Of a stretch of DNA of 64,000 nucleotides, positions 1 through 10,195 are shown piece after piece. Positions within the stretch are counted from its first letter, which is position 1. Each line of letters starts with the position of its first letter. The notes below the pieces were generated by a model. The model was not told the DNA's origin. It worked only from the letters and a program-made list of their open reading frames with translations, and made no database searches. Origin of the DNA: Strongylocentrotus purpuratus (taxonomy: Eukaryota; Echinodermata; Echinoidea; Camarodonta; Strongylocentrotidae); NCBI RefSeq assembly GCF_000002235.5, contig NW_022145599.1, positions 26,310,879-26,374,878 of the forward strand. Reading direction: 5' to 3'. The position numbers and the translations under genes were made by a program.

Positions 1-1160
1 ATACTATAACCAACACAAAAAAGCCAATAAAAGCCAATATCGGCATTGGCTGGAATAAAACGTATAAGGCGCTATCTCTTTTTACAACGGCTGGTTCAAA
101 ATTACTGAATATTTGTGGGGCATCACAATTATTAGAAATGGTTATATTTATCAATATTTCAGCCGTCTCTGATCCGACTTTGATCAAACACAGATGATTT
201 TGTCATATAAATTGTATATTCTTTCAAATTTGACACTCAGTTTTTCATCATCGCACAAAAAATTATTTTGTGTAGTGCCCTCTGCAACAGAACTCAACTA
301 TCCCTTTAAATCAGATTTACATGCATCATGAAATGCGTCTGGATCGATGGATTATCATAATCAGTTTGAACTAATAACACTTAGAGACATACTTTCTATG
401 AAATTTTAAAGTACATGTGTATCAGTAATGGGTTCCACACTGCCTGCCCTTGTTAAACCCTTGAATACATTCTGATTAAAATGGGATAATCCCCCTTTTT
501 TAAGAATCCAGCAAGAGGTTTCTCCAGATTAGCTTTAACCATATTAATCCTGTTTTGTTAAAGAGAAGCTAGTTCACCCTGATATTAAGTTGGTTTTAAT
601 AGGAGTAGAAAAATGAAAGAAACGGGTCAGTGAAAGTTTGAGCAACATCGAAAACTGATTGAATATCATGGTAAGACACTATTAGAGATTCAGGCAAAAC
701 TACATTTTCTTATTCTTAGTCCTATTGACAGTGACGTGTGAGTCCTATACTGCGTGGCCCGTTTTGACCAGAAGTGCGTGTGACTCCAAAATCCCAGCAA
801 ATCGGGAAGTAAAAGTAGAGCGCCATTTAATACGTTGGCTTGTTTTCCGTTATATGCAGGAGGGAGAATTAAAAATATAATACAGCAGTGGTAGCAATGT
901 TGGTGAAATACCCTGCCTATAATGATCCAAATATTTCTCCCTAAAGACCCTAGGCTTCAATTGAAAATGATCGTGTTTTACTGAAACTATTTATCTTCAC
1001 AATAAAAAATCTGATTAGACATCTAATCTTAAAAGCTTCTTAATGCTGGATTGAAGCAATAAGTATAATCTGGGTGTGATAAAAAGGGATAAGTAGGGGG
1101 AGAAGATTAGGAGAGATTGAGAGATCAGAGCAGTGGAAGGATCTGATGAGGATTAGATAG
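1..1160. other. non-coding, no feature recognised
   Basis: AT-rich sequence with no long open frame and no recognisable protein similarity on either strand. It could be intron or intergenic sequence upstream of the first Kir gene. Nothing here can be assigned. Confidence 0.5.
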
Positions 1161-1169
1161 TGGCACCTG

Positions 1170-1192
1170 CACACACACACACACACACACAC
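1170..1192. repeat. (CA)n microsatellite
   Basis: About eleven CA dinucleotides in a row, directly abutting the inverted-repeat element that starts at 1194. Its complement encodes only low-complexity Cys/Val residues. Confidence 0.95.
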
Positions 1193-1193
1193 T

Positions 1194-1494
1194 AAGTTTG
1201 TCTTCATCAGCTCGAGATTGCCAGATAGCCCGCTAATTCTGATTTGGGAAATAAGCCTGAAGTTACAAATCGCATCTTCATCAGCTCGAGTCTTCTGGTG
1301 AAGACGCATATACCAGACAAATATCGGGATATATTGCAAACTAGCCCTAGATATCTTGGGATGATTATCTCGATTAAATATCCTGCTAATTGCAACTGCG
1401 TGCTGATGAAGAGGCAAATTAACTGGATAATTTGCAACCGGGATAGTTGAAATAGCGAGTTATTTGGCAATCTCGAGCTGATCAAGATGGACCT
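1194..1494. mobile_element. inverted-repeat element, family G, copy 1
   Basis: The left end carries GTCTTCATCAGCTCGAGAT and the right end carries its near reverse complement, ATCTCGAGCTGATCAAGATG without the last bases matching exactly. A second, clearly homologous copy lies at 23414-23759. Both share an internal block around GGGAAATAAGCCTGAAGTT and another around ATATCCTGCTAATTGCAACT. The ends are flanked by TA, consistent with a TA target duplication. This fits a non-autonomous DNA transposon (MITE). The short open frames inside it are conserved only because the repeat is. Confidence 0.75.
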
Positions 1495-2318
1495 AATGTG
1501 TCTGTAGGGATATATCTGTTTGTCAATCCAATAAGAACAGGAATACACTACATTACCTTCTCCCTAACTTTGTTTTTAACTAATTCCAGTGCGTCCATTT
1601 CATTGTAATTTGGGCTATATTAGAAGTTGAAGTTTATTTCTTTGTTATTGGTATTTTTTCTGGGAGGAAGGGTTATTTTTATTACTTTTAAATTATTTTT
1701 ATTACTTTTAAACTATTATTAGAAATTTGTTATTGGTGTTTTGTTTCTTTTTTGGTGTTTTTATTTTGGGGGGGGGGGAGGGGGAGGGGGTATATTTTTA
1801 TTACTTTTAAACTATTTTTAGGCTGTGAAACTGTTGAGAAAAATTGATGCGCTACACACATGCTTGAACCACGTACAACTCGTTGACGTTTTGGAACACA
1901 ATAGGCCCATTTAAACTGCAGAAAAAAACATTTGAAAAAACTATTTTTTTTGTTAAGTACCATTTACAATACTAGAAAAACCCATGAAAAATAGTGGTTT
2001 TTACTAATTCTGTCAACTTGTCGGCGTCTGCTGCATGAAATAGCATGGTAGCGTGCCTTAATACTACAAAAACCGGCAGATTATGAGCTGGAATTTAAAC
2101 AAAAACAATCCACATGTAGATTTTTGTTATGATTATAATTTAAGTGTAGCTGCCTAGCAACTGACAAAACTTTGTCATATTTTATTTATTTATTTATTTA
2201 TTAAAACTTTTAACAGGATAACATTAATCAGCTTACATAATGGTCCTGCATATAAGGGAAATTAAAACGATGGTCTTTGCTTGCAGTGTAAAAGCCCCTT
2301 GTCAAGGCTACAGTCTCT
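1495..2318. other. non-coding with simple repeats
   Basis: Holds a G-rich run (about 1768-1790), a (TTTA)n stretch (about 2179-2202), and a segment around 1885-1995 that resembles 62925-63010. Both of those segments run AGGCC-AATTTA, then A-rich sequence, then ACCA-TTACA-TACT-GA-AAACCC. No gene is seen. Confidence 0.6.
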
Positions 2319-2465
2319 GGGGGGTGTTTCACAAAGCCTTTTTTCAATGACAAATGACAAATATCAGCGACAAATCTGCTGATGACCAATCAGAAGCAAG
2401 GATTTCAGTAGCTTATAACAAAAACTGTCATTTGTCACTGATGACAAGTTTTGTGAAATGCCCCT
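2319..2465. mobile_element. short inverted-repeat element, family B, copy 1
   Basis: Ends are GGGGTGTTTCACAAAGC on the left and TTTTGTGAAATGCCCC on the right, which are imperfect reverse complements. Sub-terminal CAATGACAAATGACA also pairs with TGTCATTTGTCACTG, so the ~147 bp segment can fold into one hairpin. The internal block GTAGCTTATAACA resembles family copies near 21053 and 31634. No coding capacity. Interpreted as a MITE. Confidence 0.7.
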
Positions 2466-3037
2466 CTGCTCCGTGAATCATATGCTGTGGATATTTGCAA
2501 ATAACTGTTCACTGTTACAATACACCATTTCTTCACCTTGAGGGGGAAAAAATCCCCCAGATTTGGAAACGAAATTTCTGAAGTACTTATAGTAAGTAGG
2601 CCATTCACACACAAACAAATCTGAGTTTGCAATTGGAATTTAAATAACACCCTTTGTATGTGTCTGTTCACACTGGGGACATATACATGTATGTCATTAA
2701 TTGTAACACAGAGCACATACATGTAGAAATTTATTGTGGTTATTTTTTATACTCCCCCCCCCCCCCCCCCCCAAAAAAAAAAATAACAAAGTAACAAAAT
2801 CATTTTTAATAATGCTGAGATTTGAATCACAGTCAAAATGTTACAATTTAAAACAAATTATATATTTAGTTTTATTTATATTTAAGATTCTGATTCATGT
2901 ATCCATCATTTTGTTCTTTTGCTTAAACTGTTCTATGCTTTAAAAAAAAAATTGAATGAAGACTTTATTTGAAAGTAAACAACAATAAAAATTTGATTGT
3001 GTTCCAGATTCCAAAACCACTGCTTGAATCTCACACA
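2466..3037. other. non-coding with C/A homopolymer run
   Basis: Contains a run of about 19 C followed by A residues at 2754-2782. No gene, splice structure or repeat family was recognised in the remainder. Confidence 0.55.
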
Positions 3038-3232
3038 TTAAAGCCCATCTGCACTAGTTTGGCCAGGAGGGATTAGACCACCCAGTGTGGTCACTGACAG
3101 GTGGTTATCTCAGCAACTCAGCTCTCAATTAACATAAGAAAAAGAGGATCATGGGGGCCAACGGGCACCACTTAGGCATTGTTTTAAATATAGGGGGAGC
3201 AAGTAGCTACAAGTACTGCAGTGGGGCTTAAA
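3038..3232. mobile_element. inverted-repeat element, family D, copy 1
   Basis: Begins TTAAAGCCCATCTGCACTAG and ends with CTGCAGTGGGGCTTAA, an imperfect inverted repeat. The internal blocks GGAGGGATTAGACC, GGTTATCTCA and GAGCTC-TCAATT recur in the copies at 7750, 13356 and 15749. About 195 bp and non-coding. Interpreted as a MITE with possible TTAA or TA target site; the class is not certain. Confidence 0.8.
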
Positions 3233-3524
3233 TTCTACGTGTGAAATGGGCCTAATGTTGAGTTTCTCCTCCTTATCCCCAAGACTTGGGTATACAAGTT
3301 GGCTTCTACTTTGACTAGTCTATTATTTACCTCTTTTGATGGGATTAGACTGTGTTCTCTCCAGAGGCACAAGGGGGAGGGGGGAATGCAATTGGAGAAG
3401 GGGGTGACTAGATAATTCCTCATCTCAGGGGCTTACAGGTTGTTTGAGGATTTTCTTCCTCCATGTAATTGCATCTCCGCAATGTTGAATCCTTACAACA
3501 AACATAGAAATCTCAATTCTCTTC

Positions 3525-4094
3525 ATCTCAGTCTCTGTCTCTTTCTCTTTCTGTCCCTTCCTTCCCTTTCTCCAGTCTCTCTGTCTCTTTCTCTTCCTTC
3601 GCTCTTGCTTTAAAAAATAATCTTATCTTGCATTAAATTCCTATCTAATGGTGCTTTTCAAAGATTCTCTACAAAAAGCAGTATGTAATTTCCCTACTTC
3701 TCCCCTAATCCCCCTTCTATTTCATAGTTAATATCTCATCCAAATTTTCTTCTATTTCTCACAGTTTCCTTTGCTTGTTAATTACTACTGAGCAATTCAT
3801 CATTTTCTCGCTCGGTGGCTCTTTTCCCCTCTTTCTTTCTCTCTCTATCTTTCTCTCCCTCTTTATTTATTCTTTCTTTTTTTGCTTTCTCTCTTTTTCT
3901 ATCTTTCACTTGCTCCAGTCTCACTTGCTCTCTGCCATTCTCCTGTAATAACCCACTCTCTCTTTACATATGTTCCCTTTTTTTTTCTCATATTAATCTT
4001 TATCTACTAAGCAATTTGTGATAATTTGTATGTAGGCTTGCTCCTATTTCTGTCTGTCTCTGCCTGTCTCTCTCTCTGTCTCTCTCTGTCTCTG

Positions 4095-4147
<53 letters not shown>

Positions 4148-4152
4148 TTCTC
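3525..4152. repeat. CT-rich pyrimidine tract with (TC)n blocks
   Basis: More than 600 bp biased to C and T on the + strand. It ends in near-pure (TC)n at about 4061-4152. The Ser/Leu/Phe-rich open frames across it are low-complexity artefacts, not genes. Confidence 0.9.
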
Positions 4153-5242
4153 AGATCACTAAGATTAAGTCTTCTTACCTCATACACTCACTTCCTAATG
4201 AATTGTATGTTTCAACTATGTATATCTCCCCTTATCATTGCCCTTTCCTCCATCATTTGATCTATATTCTTGTAAACAAACCAGCAAACTAGAGCGTTAA
4301 GGTGGTCTGAAGAAAGTCCAGACAACGCCTACTTCCACCACAGTACCCACAAGTATTGGGACAAGAAAGACCAATCATTACCCCAGCCATCCCCCCTTCT
4401 TTTTAATTTGGTCCTTGGCTCATCCCGATCAATATCGCATTTGTTATGCAAATCTGCTCCTGGCCGAAGACCGTCCGCCTGCCCGTGAATGGGGCAAGAC
4501 AATACAGGCAGATACAAAAATCATTACGATCAAACAGTTGGGTGACGGTCCATTCTGTCGGGTAGGGGTGTGCAGGATGATTGGATAAAGAGGAGCTGAG
4601 GATTGTTCTGATTAATTAGGGAAAACTCTCAAGAATTCTGTATTTTGGAGATGCTATGAGATGATCTCCTTGAGAAGGACAATTCAGAAGTCTTAAAGCC
4701 CCCCAGAAAATCTACTTATGAGGATTTGGAGGGAGCAGCTTCAAAAGCCTGCTATTGGGAAGCTTATCGCACTGAGGCGACGAAGCCTTCATTGGTCTCC
4801 TCTTTGAAGTGGTCGCGTCCTATCAATTCTAACACTCTCTCCCCCACACACAAATGTTCAAAGCTGGACTTCTCAATTGCCTGCTACTACTCGCATTTGT
4901 TGATTTTCTGAAACAAAACACTGTTATTCAAGCCATCTGTGGATTTCTAACTCTGTGAATAATATTATGTGAATATATAGCCTTGCTGTGGTATATTGTG
5001 AGTATATTCAATTTCATTGTGAATGATATCTTTAAATGTCAAAGAATTGTGGTTTTCTTCAAACATGTGTAGCATTTAACAGGGATGGGTGAATGGCTTG
5101 TTTAGTGGTCAATCCACTTTGCGTCAGTTATGTTTCCGGATCAATAGTCCAAAAAGTTAAGGTTTGAGTAAATGAATATACACAGTACATGAAAAATATC
5201 ATGAAAATGTCTTTTATGCTCATTTGATGCCTTTTATTATCT
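4153..5242. other. non-coding sequence upstream of first Kir exon
   Basis: No coding region recognised. By position this is probably the intron or 5' flank of the Kir gene whose coding exon seems to begin at 5261. I could not identify an upstream exon or promoter with confidence. Confidence 0.45.
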
Positions 5243-5260
5243 GTTTCATCCTAATTCCAG
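5243..5260 (+). other. candidate splice acceptor of first Kir gene
   Basis: A pyrimidine-rich stretch ending TCCTAATTCCAG, with AG at 5259-5260, lies 112 bp before the Kir start codon. It also contains CTAAT, a plausible branch point very close to the AG. If used, the coding exon would start at 5261 with a short 5' UTR segment. Supported by sequence pattern only. Confidence 0.5.
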
Positions 5261-5372
5261 GGTTACAAAACACTTTGGACCTGTTATTCAATGGTGGTGT
5301 GGGGTTGTCAGATCATACACTGAGGCGTTTCAAATTTAAAAGGACAAAGGAGAATATTGATTTGGGTGTCCA

Positions 5373-6758
5373 ATGGGGACAAGACCTAACGGACAAAAGC
5401 CCTCGTATGGGGAAGCAGTAAACATGGCTGACACGGCCAATACCAGCTTTGCCAGCGACTATGGCTCCAACCACAATGACTCTAAGACCCTGGTTCTCCA
5501 GGGTCAACAGAACCATGTTGTGACCAACCATATCGCAGGCAACCATGTTGTAAGCAACTACAACCACGTCGCAGCAGAGTCCATGAAGTCCTACGCTTCA
5601 ACTACCACAGATGTCTCTATGAGGCACACAGTGCCTAAGAGACGGAGACTCGTGGAGAAGAACGGTCGCTGCAATGTGGAGTTTGAGAGCAAGGCTAAAC
5701 ACTGGTGGTTTCAATTCTTCAGGGATATCTTCACAACCTCTGTGGATATGCCATGGAGATACAATATCCTTATGGTGTGTCTAGGATTTATCATCACTTG
5801 GTTAGCATTTGCTGGAATATATTACGCCATTGCTTGGGGTAGAGGAGACTTTGAACAGTTAGACAACTCAGAATGGTCCCCTTGCTTCCGAAACTTCTTG
5901 AACTGGAATTCAGCTTTGCTCTACAGCATCGAGGCGCAGACGACAATAGGTTTTGGGTTCCGGTGCCCCACGGAGCATTGCCCGGAGGCCATTGCCTTCC
6001 TCGTCATTCAAGTCATTCTTGCAAACTTTCTTGAGGCATTCATCATCGGTGCCTTCATTGCCAAATTCTCCCGACCAAAGATGCGAGCGAGCACCCTGCT
6101 CTTTAGCAAGACTGCCTGCATCACCAAACAAGATGGGAAAATGTGTCTGCTCTTCAGGGTAGGTGACCTCCGGCAGAGGAGCCAGATTGTTGAAGGCCAC
6201 ATCAGGTTACAGCTGATCAAACACCATGTCACGCTTGAAGGTGCATGGCTACCATACAGGATCTTTGATTTGAACATCGGCCATGAATTTGGCCTCGACC
6301 GCATCTTTCTGGTGTGGCCGCTTACGATATGCCATGTCATCGACAGCAAAAGCCCGCTCTACGAGATATCCAGAGACTCTCTTCCCGCGGCGGAGTTTGA
6401 GGTGATTGCCATCCTGGAAGGTATTGTAGAGTCCACAGGGACCACCACGCAAGCAAGGACTTCTTACCTCCCTCAAGAAATCATGTGGGGTTACGACTTT
6501 GAGAACATCATCTTCGATAACGATGGAATGCATTTTATCGACTTCGAACGTTTCCACCATATGAACGAGGTGCCTGCGTTCACCGTTAAGAGTCCAAAGG
6601 AGTACTATGAGGAGGAGAGGCAGCAGAACCCAAACGGTGATGGACCCATTTGGACGGAGCGGAAGGAGAGTACATGCAGCGCCACCACCAGTACGCCCGT
6701 TAAAAAGCAATCTTCATTCAGGAGATCTAGACAGATTGAGTTTGAGTCCAGGCTGTGA
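5373..6758 (+). CDS. inward-rectifier potassium channel (Kir) with GFG filter
   Basis: A 461 aa Kir (KCNJ family) plasma-membrane K+ channel subunit; the family works as tetramers gated by PIP2. The N-terminal tail (1-88) is Asn/Ser/His-rich and has repeated NHVV units at about 47-60. The Kir start motif RRLVEKNGRCNVEF follows (91-104). TM1 is about 129-153, the pore helix about 176-188, the filter TIGFG 191-195, and TM2 about 204-231. Glu221 sits where Kir2 channels have the rectifying Asp. The cytoplasmic domain has Glu274 and Glu349, matching the polyamine-binding acidic residues of Kir2.1. Cys171 and Cys203 match the conserved extracellular disulphide. Phe in the filter is typical of Kir6, but the cytoplasmic domain (LEGIVESTG, QARTSYL) looks more Kir3/Kir2-like. 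The basic PIP2 cluster reads SRPKMR, with Met237 replacing a Lys. The C-terminus SRL could bind a PDZ domain. An in-frame TGA at 5358-5360 sets the upstream limit. Met18 at 5424 has a better initiation context (A at -3, G at +4) and is an alternative start. The CDS has no intron. Confidence 0.95.
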   Translation: MGTRPNGQKPSYGEAVNMADTANTSFASDYGSNHNDSKTLVLQGQQNHVVTNHIAGNHVVSNYNHVAAESMKSYASTTTDVSMRHTVPKRRRLVEKNGRCNVEFESKAKHWWFQFFRDIFTTSVDMPWRYNILMVCLGFIITWLAFAGIYYAIAWGRGDFEQLDNSEWSPCFRNFLNWNSALLYSIEAQTTIGFGFRCPTEHCPEAIAFLVIQVILANFLEAFIIGAFIAKFSRPKMRASTLLFSKTACITKQDGKMCLLFRVGDLRQRSQIVEGHIRLQLIKHHVTLEGAWLPYRIFDLNIGHEFGLDRIFLVWPLTICHVIDSKSPLYEISRDSLPAAEFEVIAILEGIVESTGTTTQARTSYLPQEIMWGYDFENIIFDNDGMHFIDFERFHHMNEVPAFTVKSPKEYYEEERQQNPNGDGPIWTERKESTCSATTSTPVKKQSSFRRSRQIEFESRL

Positions 6759-6799
6759 CTAGACAGAGGAAGTTTGTAAGGTGGAAAAGTTTGGAATAA

Positions 6800-6808
6800 C
6801 AGGTAAGA
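6800..6808 (+). other. candidate splice donor in 3' UTR of first Kir gene
   Basis: CAG|GTAAGA at 6800-6808, with GT at 6803-6804, is an excellent donor match only 44 nt after the stop codon. It suggests a 3' UTR intron. At under 50 nt from the stop, it would not be expected to trigger nonsense-mediated decay under the usual vertebrate rule. No matching acceptor was identified. Confidence 0.55.
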
Positions 6809-7749
6809 ATATTAACTTTTTTATTATTGCATCAGACAATCATATGTCATCAATGTCAATTCCAACAATTGAATAGAGTTCTTGCTTTTTGTCTTCTAAA
6901 CTTTCTAGCAGTCATTGGTTTGCAGATTTTTTAAAGGATTTTTACTCAAATAGTAATTAATTAAATGCAACAAAAGGATTTATAGACTCTGCACTATTTT
7001 ATATCTTCTCCTGACTTGTATCCACGTTGACCATTCAAACTTGAGCGAGAAATGGGAATTATATGTAATGTTTTTTTTTCTTCATTTCTTTTCTTATACT
7101 TATGAAAGCTACATGTAGATAAATACAACATTAGAAACAGAATCAGGACACACTTTGATTGATCAAACATATATAACAATCAAAAACATACAATTCAGGC
7201 TAATATTGGCACTTATATTGTGCTCTAATACAAGAAGTTGTCTCAAAGCACTTTACAAATACTTTTACAAGGACATTCAATGATTAATTTGATGGTTGAA
7301 AAGAAAGTTCATCATGGACTTTTGGAATATGTCAGCCAAGAAATGGAAAATCCATAGTCTTGTACATTTTCTATTTTCTTTTAGATGTAAGTCTATGCTA
7401 TAAAAAACTCTTTCTCCATGTATGTGACCAAACAAATACAAAACATAGTATCTTGAAAGATGGGGTGTATGGTAAAACAATTGTGACCCTGATCTACATT
7501 GAAGAGGAATCAAGAATACATCTGATTGGCTTAGTCACAGCTAAATTCATCCGCTTAATTGACTCGGAAAAGATTTAGTTGAGGTGAGGTAATAAGGTGT
7601 AGAGTTAATAGTGTCTGCAATTTAATTAGTAGTCTTTGGTATGATGAAGGCTTGTAGTAGTCTCACAATCACAGAACCTGCTCATCGCTAAATCAAAGTC
7701 AAGTTGAATCAAATCTTTAGAACTGGAAATATACTTTGTGGAAATGAGC
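6809..7749. other. non-coding, probably 3' UTR intron or 3' flank
   Basis: AT-rich, with no open frame of interest and no recognised repeat family. If the donor at 6803 is used, this is intronic. Confidence 0.45.
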
Positions 7750-8137
7750 TTTAAGGCCTATCTGCACTAGTTTGGCCAGCAGGGATTAGACCTCCCTGCA
7801 TGGTCACTGGCAGGCGGTTATCTCATCAAATCAGCTCTCAATTTACATACCGGTAAGAAAAAGGGAACCATGGAGGATAAATGGGTACCGCTTAGGCATT
7901 GCTGGCTGTATAGAGGGCGGGGGCCCAGGGAAAAAATTAATATTTATTTTTCGGGGCTACTTTTCAAGCTTGCCTGCATAAAAATAACACTCTAAAATTT
8001 GTTTTGCATTGAACTCTATGCAAATTTACGGGGGCTCTTTTGGGCATTTCGGGGGCAAATTCGCCCTGAGCCCCCGTGTATTTTTTTTCACTGGAGGGCG
8101 CAAGTAGTTACAAGTAGTGCATGCAGTCCCACTTTAA
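7750..8137. mobile_element. family D element, copy 2, interrupted
   Basis: Same family as 3038-3232, and colinear with it, from TTTAAGGCCTATCTGCACTAG (one mismatch in the start) to AGTGCATGCAGTCCCACTTTAA. It is longer because a 174 bp piece (7920-8093) has inserted into it. Confidence 0.85.
7920..8093. mobile_element. 174 bp insertion nested in family D element
   Basis: Flanked by an exact 7 bp direct repeat GAGGGCG at 7913-7919 and 8094-8100. The uninterrupted copies at 13356 and 15749 have this site once (GCGCCCTC on their strand). Ends are G- and C-rich (GGGGCCCAGGG at the left, GAGCCCCCGTG near the right) but are not a clean terminal inverted repeat. Transposon class unknown. Confidence 0.8.
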
Positions 8138-8558
8138 TATGCGGGAATCCATACTAACTCATTGAGTATGAGCCTTTTATGGATAGTAGAGGAAAAAACT
8201 TAACTGACAATTTTGAGGGAAAAAAATGTTTGAGAATCCTTTTATTTTTCTTGAAAGGATTATTAAAATGTGAGCTGATTGCCCGATTGACATTGACTCT
8301 CACACTCTTGTTTTGTCAAGCCCATATAAATTATGATGAACATGTATGTGTGACAGATTTTTTCAATTTTTGACTCTAATGGACGTACTATGATTGAAAG
8401 AAAAATTATATTTAATAGTCATATCAATACTGTATGGAGAAAGATATTAATATGCGAATGATATTTCATTATTTATGCTCTCACCAAGTGTTAATACTAT
8501 GACTCCTACAGTATACTTCACAATTCTTTCGTAAATAAATGCAGTTCGTTTCGTTTGA

Positions 8559-8610
8559 GGGAGGAAGGGCGGGAGAGAGAGAAAGAGAGAGAGAGAGAGA
8601 AAGAGAGAGG
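8559..8610. repeat. (GA)n microsatellite
   Basis: A purine-only tract of GAGA with occasional AAAG and GGGA interruptions. Confidence 0.9.
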
Positions 8611-9052
8611 TAAATTGGGAACAAACCGGCTCTTAAGAAAATGAGTGGTGAAAAAATGGGATATAATAGATCATTTTACATTTCATAATGTGCTTTAATG
8701 TATGTCAATATTCTTCTGTGTAGATCATACAAGCTTCATCAAAATGCCTACACAATAGCATCTACATCAATGAGCAATCAATGAAAGGATTAAATGAGAA
8801 AGCCTGCATGTCTGATGAATAAGACTAAAGAGAAAGTGTAATTAAAGAATTTGGTTGAGTAAATATAGTAAGTGTGCTCCTCTAAATGACCTGGCTTTGC
8901 AGAATGCCAAATGAACTTGGTCTATATGTATAGCATGCAAGCTGAATCTGATACACGTGTACTTCGGTGATGTATTTTTTTACTAATTGAAAGACTATAA
9001 ATAGCTACAAGACCAATAAAGAAAGGGGGAATAAATTGTTTGGTAATGGGAT

Positions 9053-9131
9053 GGGAGAGAGAGAGAGAGGGAGAGAGAGGGGAGGAGGAAGAAATAATGT
9101 ATGTGTGTGTGCGTGTGCGTACGTGGATGTA

Positions 9132-9180
<49 letters not shown>
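9053..9180. repeat. compound (GA)n-(TG)n-(GA)n microsatellite
   Basis: Two GA blocks (about 9053-9088 and 9147-9178) enclose a TG/CG-containing alternating purine-pyrimidine stretch at about 9100-9146. The central stretch is of the kind that can adopt Z-DNA. Confidence 0.9.
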
Positions 9181-9182
<2 letters not shown>

Positions 9183-9726
9183 ATAGAGAAATGGGGTATG
9201 TACTAGTAGAAAGGAGAGAAATTTAAATTCAACAATCATAAAACCTAGATAGTTTGAAGAAAATGGAACTAACAGTACAGTAAGTTTATTTAGGTCATTC
9301 TTAATAGAATGAAATCAGAGCAAAATGTCCATTACAGAGAGGTGTAAGATTACAACGTCAGTAGGTTTACTATTTTTTACCTGAAAGCCATTGTCTGATG
9401 AAAAATGAAGTTTTATATTTTTACTGCTAAGTTAACACCCTTCTGGCTCTAAAAAGACAACTTTAAAATAGCCTCTTAATCCCTTGACACACAGCAATAG
9501 TAAGTAAAATTCCTTTCAGATCATCCATTTCCCTATTGGCAATAAGCATCTTGGGATGACCTATTTAATATCAACTGTCACACCCTCTGCTCCATTCAGT
9601 TAATTAAAAGTTATGATAAATGATCAATGGATACATTTCAGGAACATAGTTGGTTCATCTTTGATTCAGCCAAGAGATGAATATCTATTACTTGAAACAA
9701 CCTGAAATAACATTTTTAAAAGATGT

Positions 9727-9768
9727 ATTCCTCCTCCTCCTCTTTCTTCTTCTTCTTCTTCTTCTTCT

Positions 9769-9803
<35 letters not shown>

Positions 9804-10195
9804 TCCTCTTCCTTCTCCTCCTCCTCCTCCTTCTTCTTGTTCTTCCTGTTCTTGTTCTTTTTCTTTTTCTTCTTCCTCCTCTTCCTCTTCTTCTTCTCCT
9901 CCTCCTCTTCCTTCTCCTCCTCCTCCTTCTATTCTTCTTCCTCTTATTCTTCCTCTTCCTCTTCCTCTTCCTCCTCCTCCTCCTCTTCCTCTTCTTCTTC
10001 TCCTCCTCCTCTTCCTTCTCCTTCTATTCTTCTTCCTCTTTTTCTTCCTCTTCTTCTTCTTCTTCTCCTCCTTCTCCACCTCCACCCCGCCCCCTCCTCC
10101 TCCTCCTCCTCCTCCTTCTTCTTCTCCTTCTTCTTTTTCTTCTTTTTCTTCTTTCTTCTGTCTTCTTATCTTCCTTCTCTTTTTTTTTTCTTCTT
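9727..10195. repeat. long (CTT)n/(CCT)n pyrimidine triplet tract
   Basis: About 470 bp composed almost entirely of CTT and CCT triplets on the + strand, with rare G or A. It begins with a pure (CTT)n block near 9748-9790 and turns more CCT-rich towards 10110. All reading frames give homopolymeric Leu, Ser, Phe or, on the complement, Glu/Arg/Gly. These are not genes. Confidence 0.97.

Noticed and set aside
1244..1450. Frame sharing a segment with 23490-23714
   Set aside because: The similarity comes from the family G repeat; the frames begin differently and show no domain.
5910..6710. Antisense open frames of 96-153 codons across the first Kir gene
   Set aside because: Shadows of the well-supported Kir frame on the + strand; no motif of their own.
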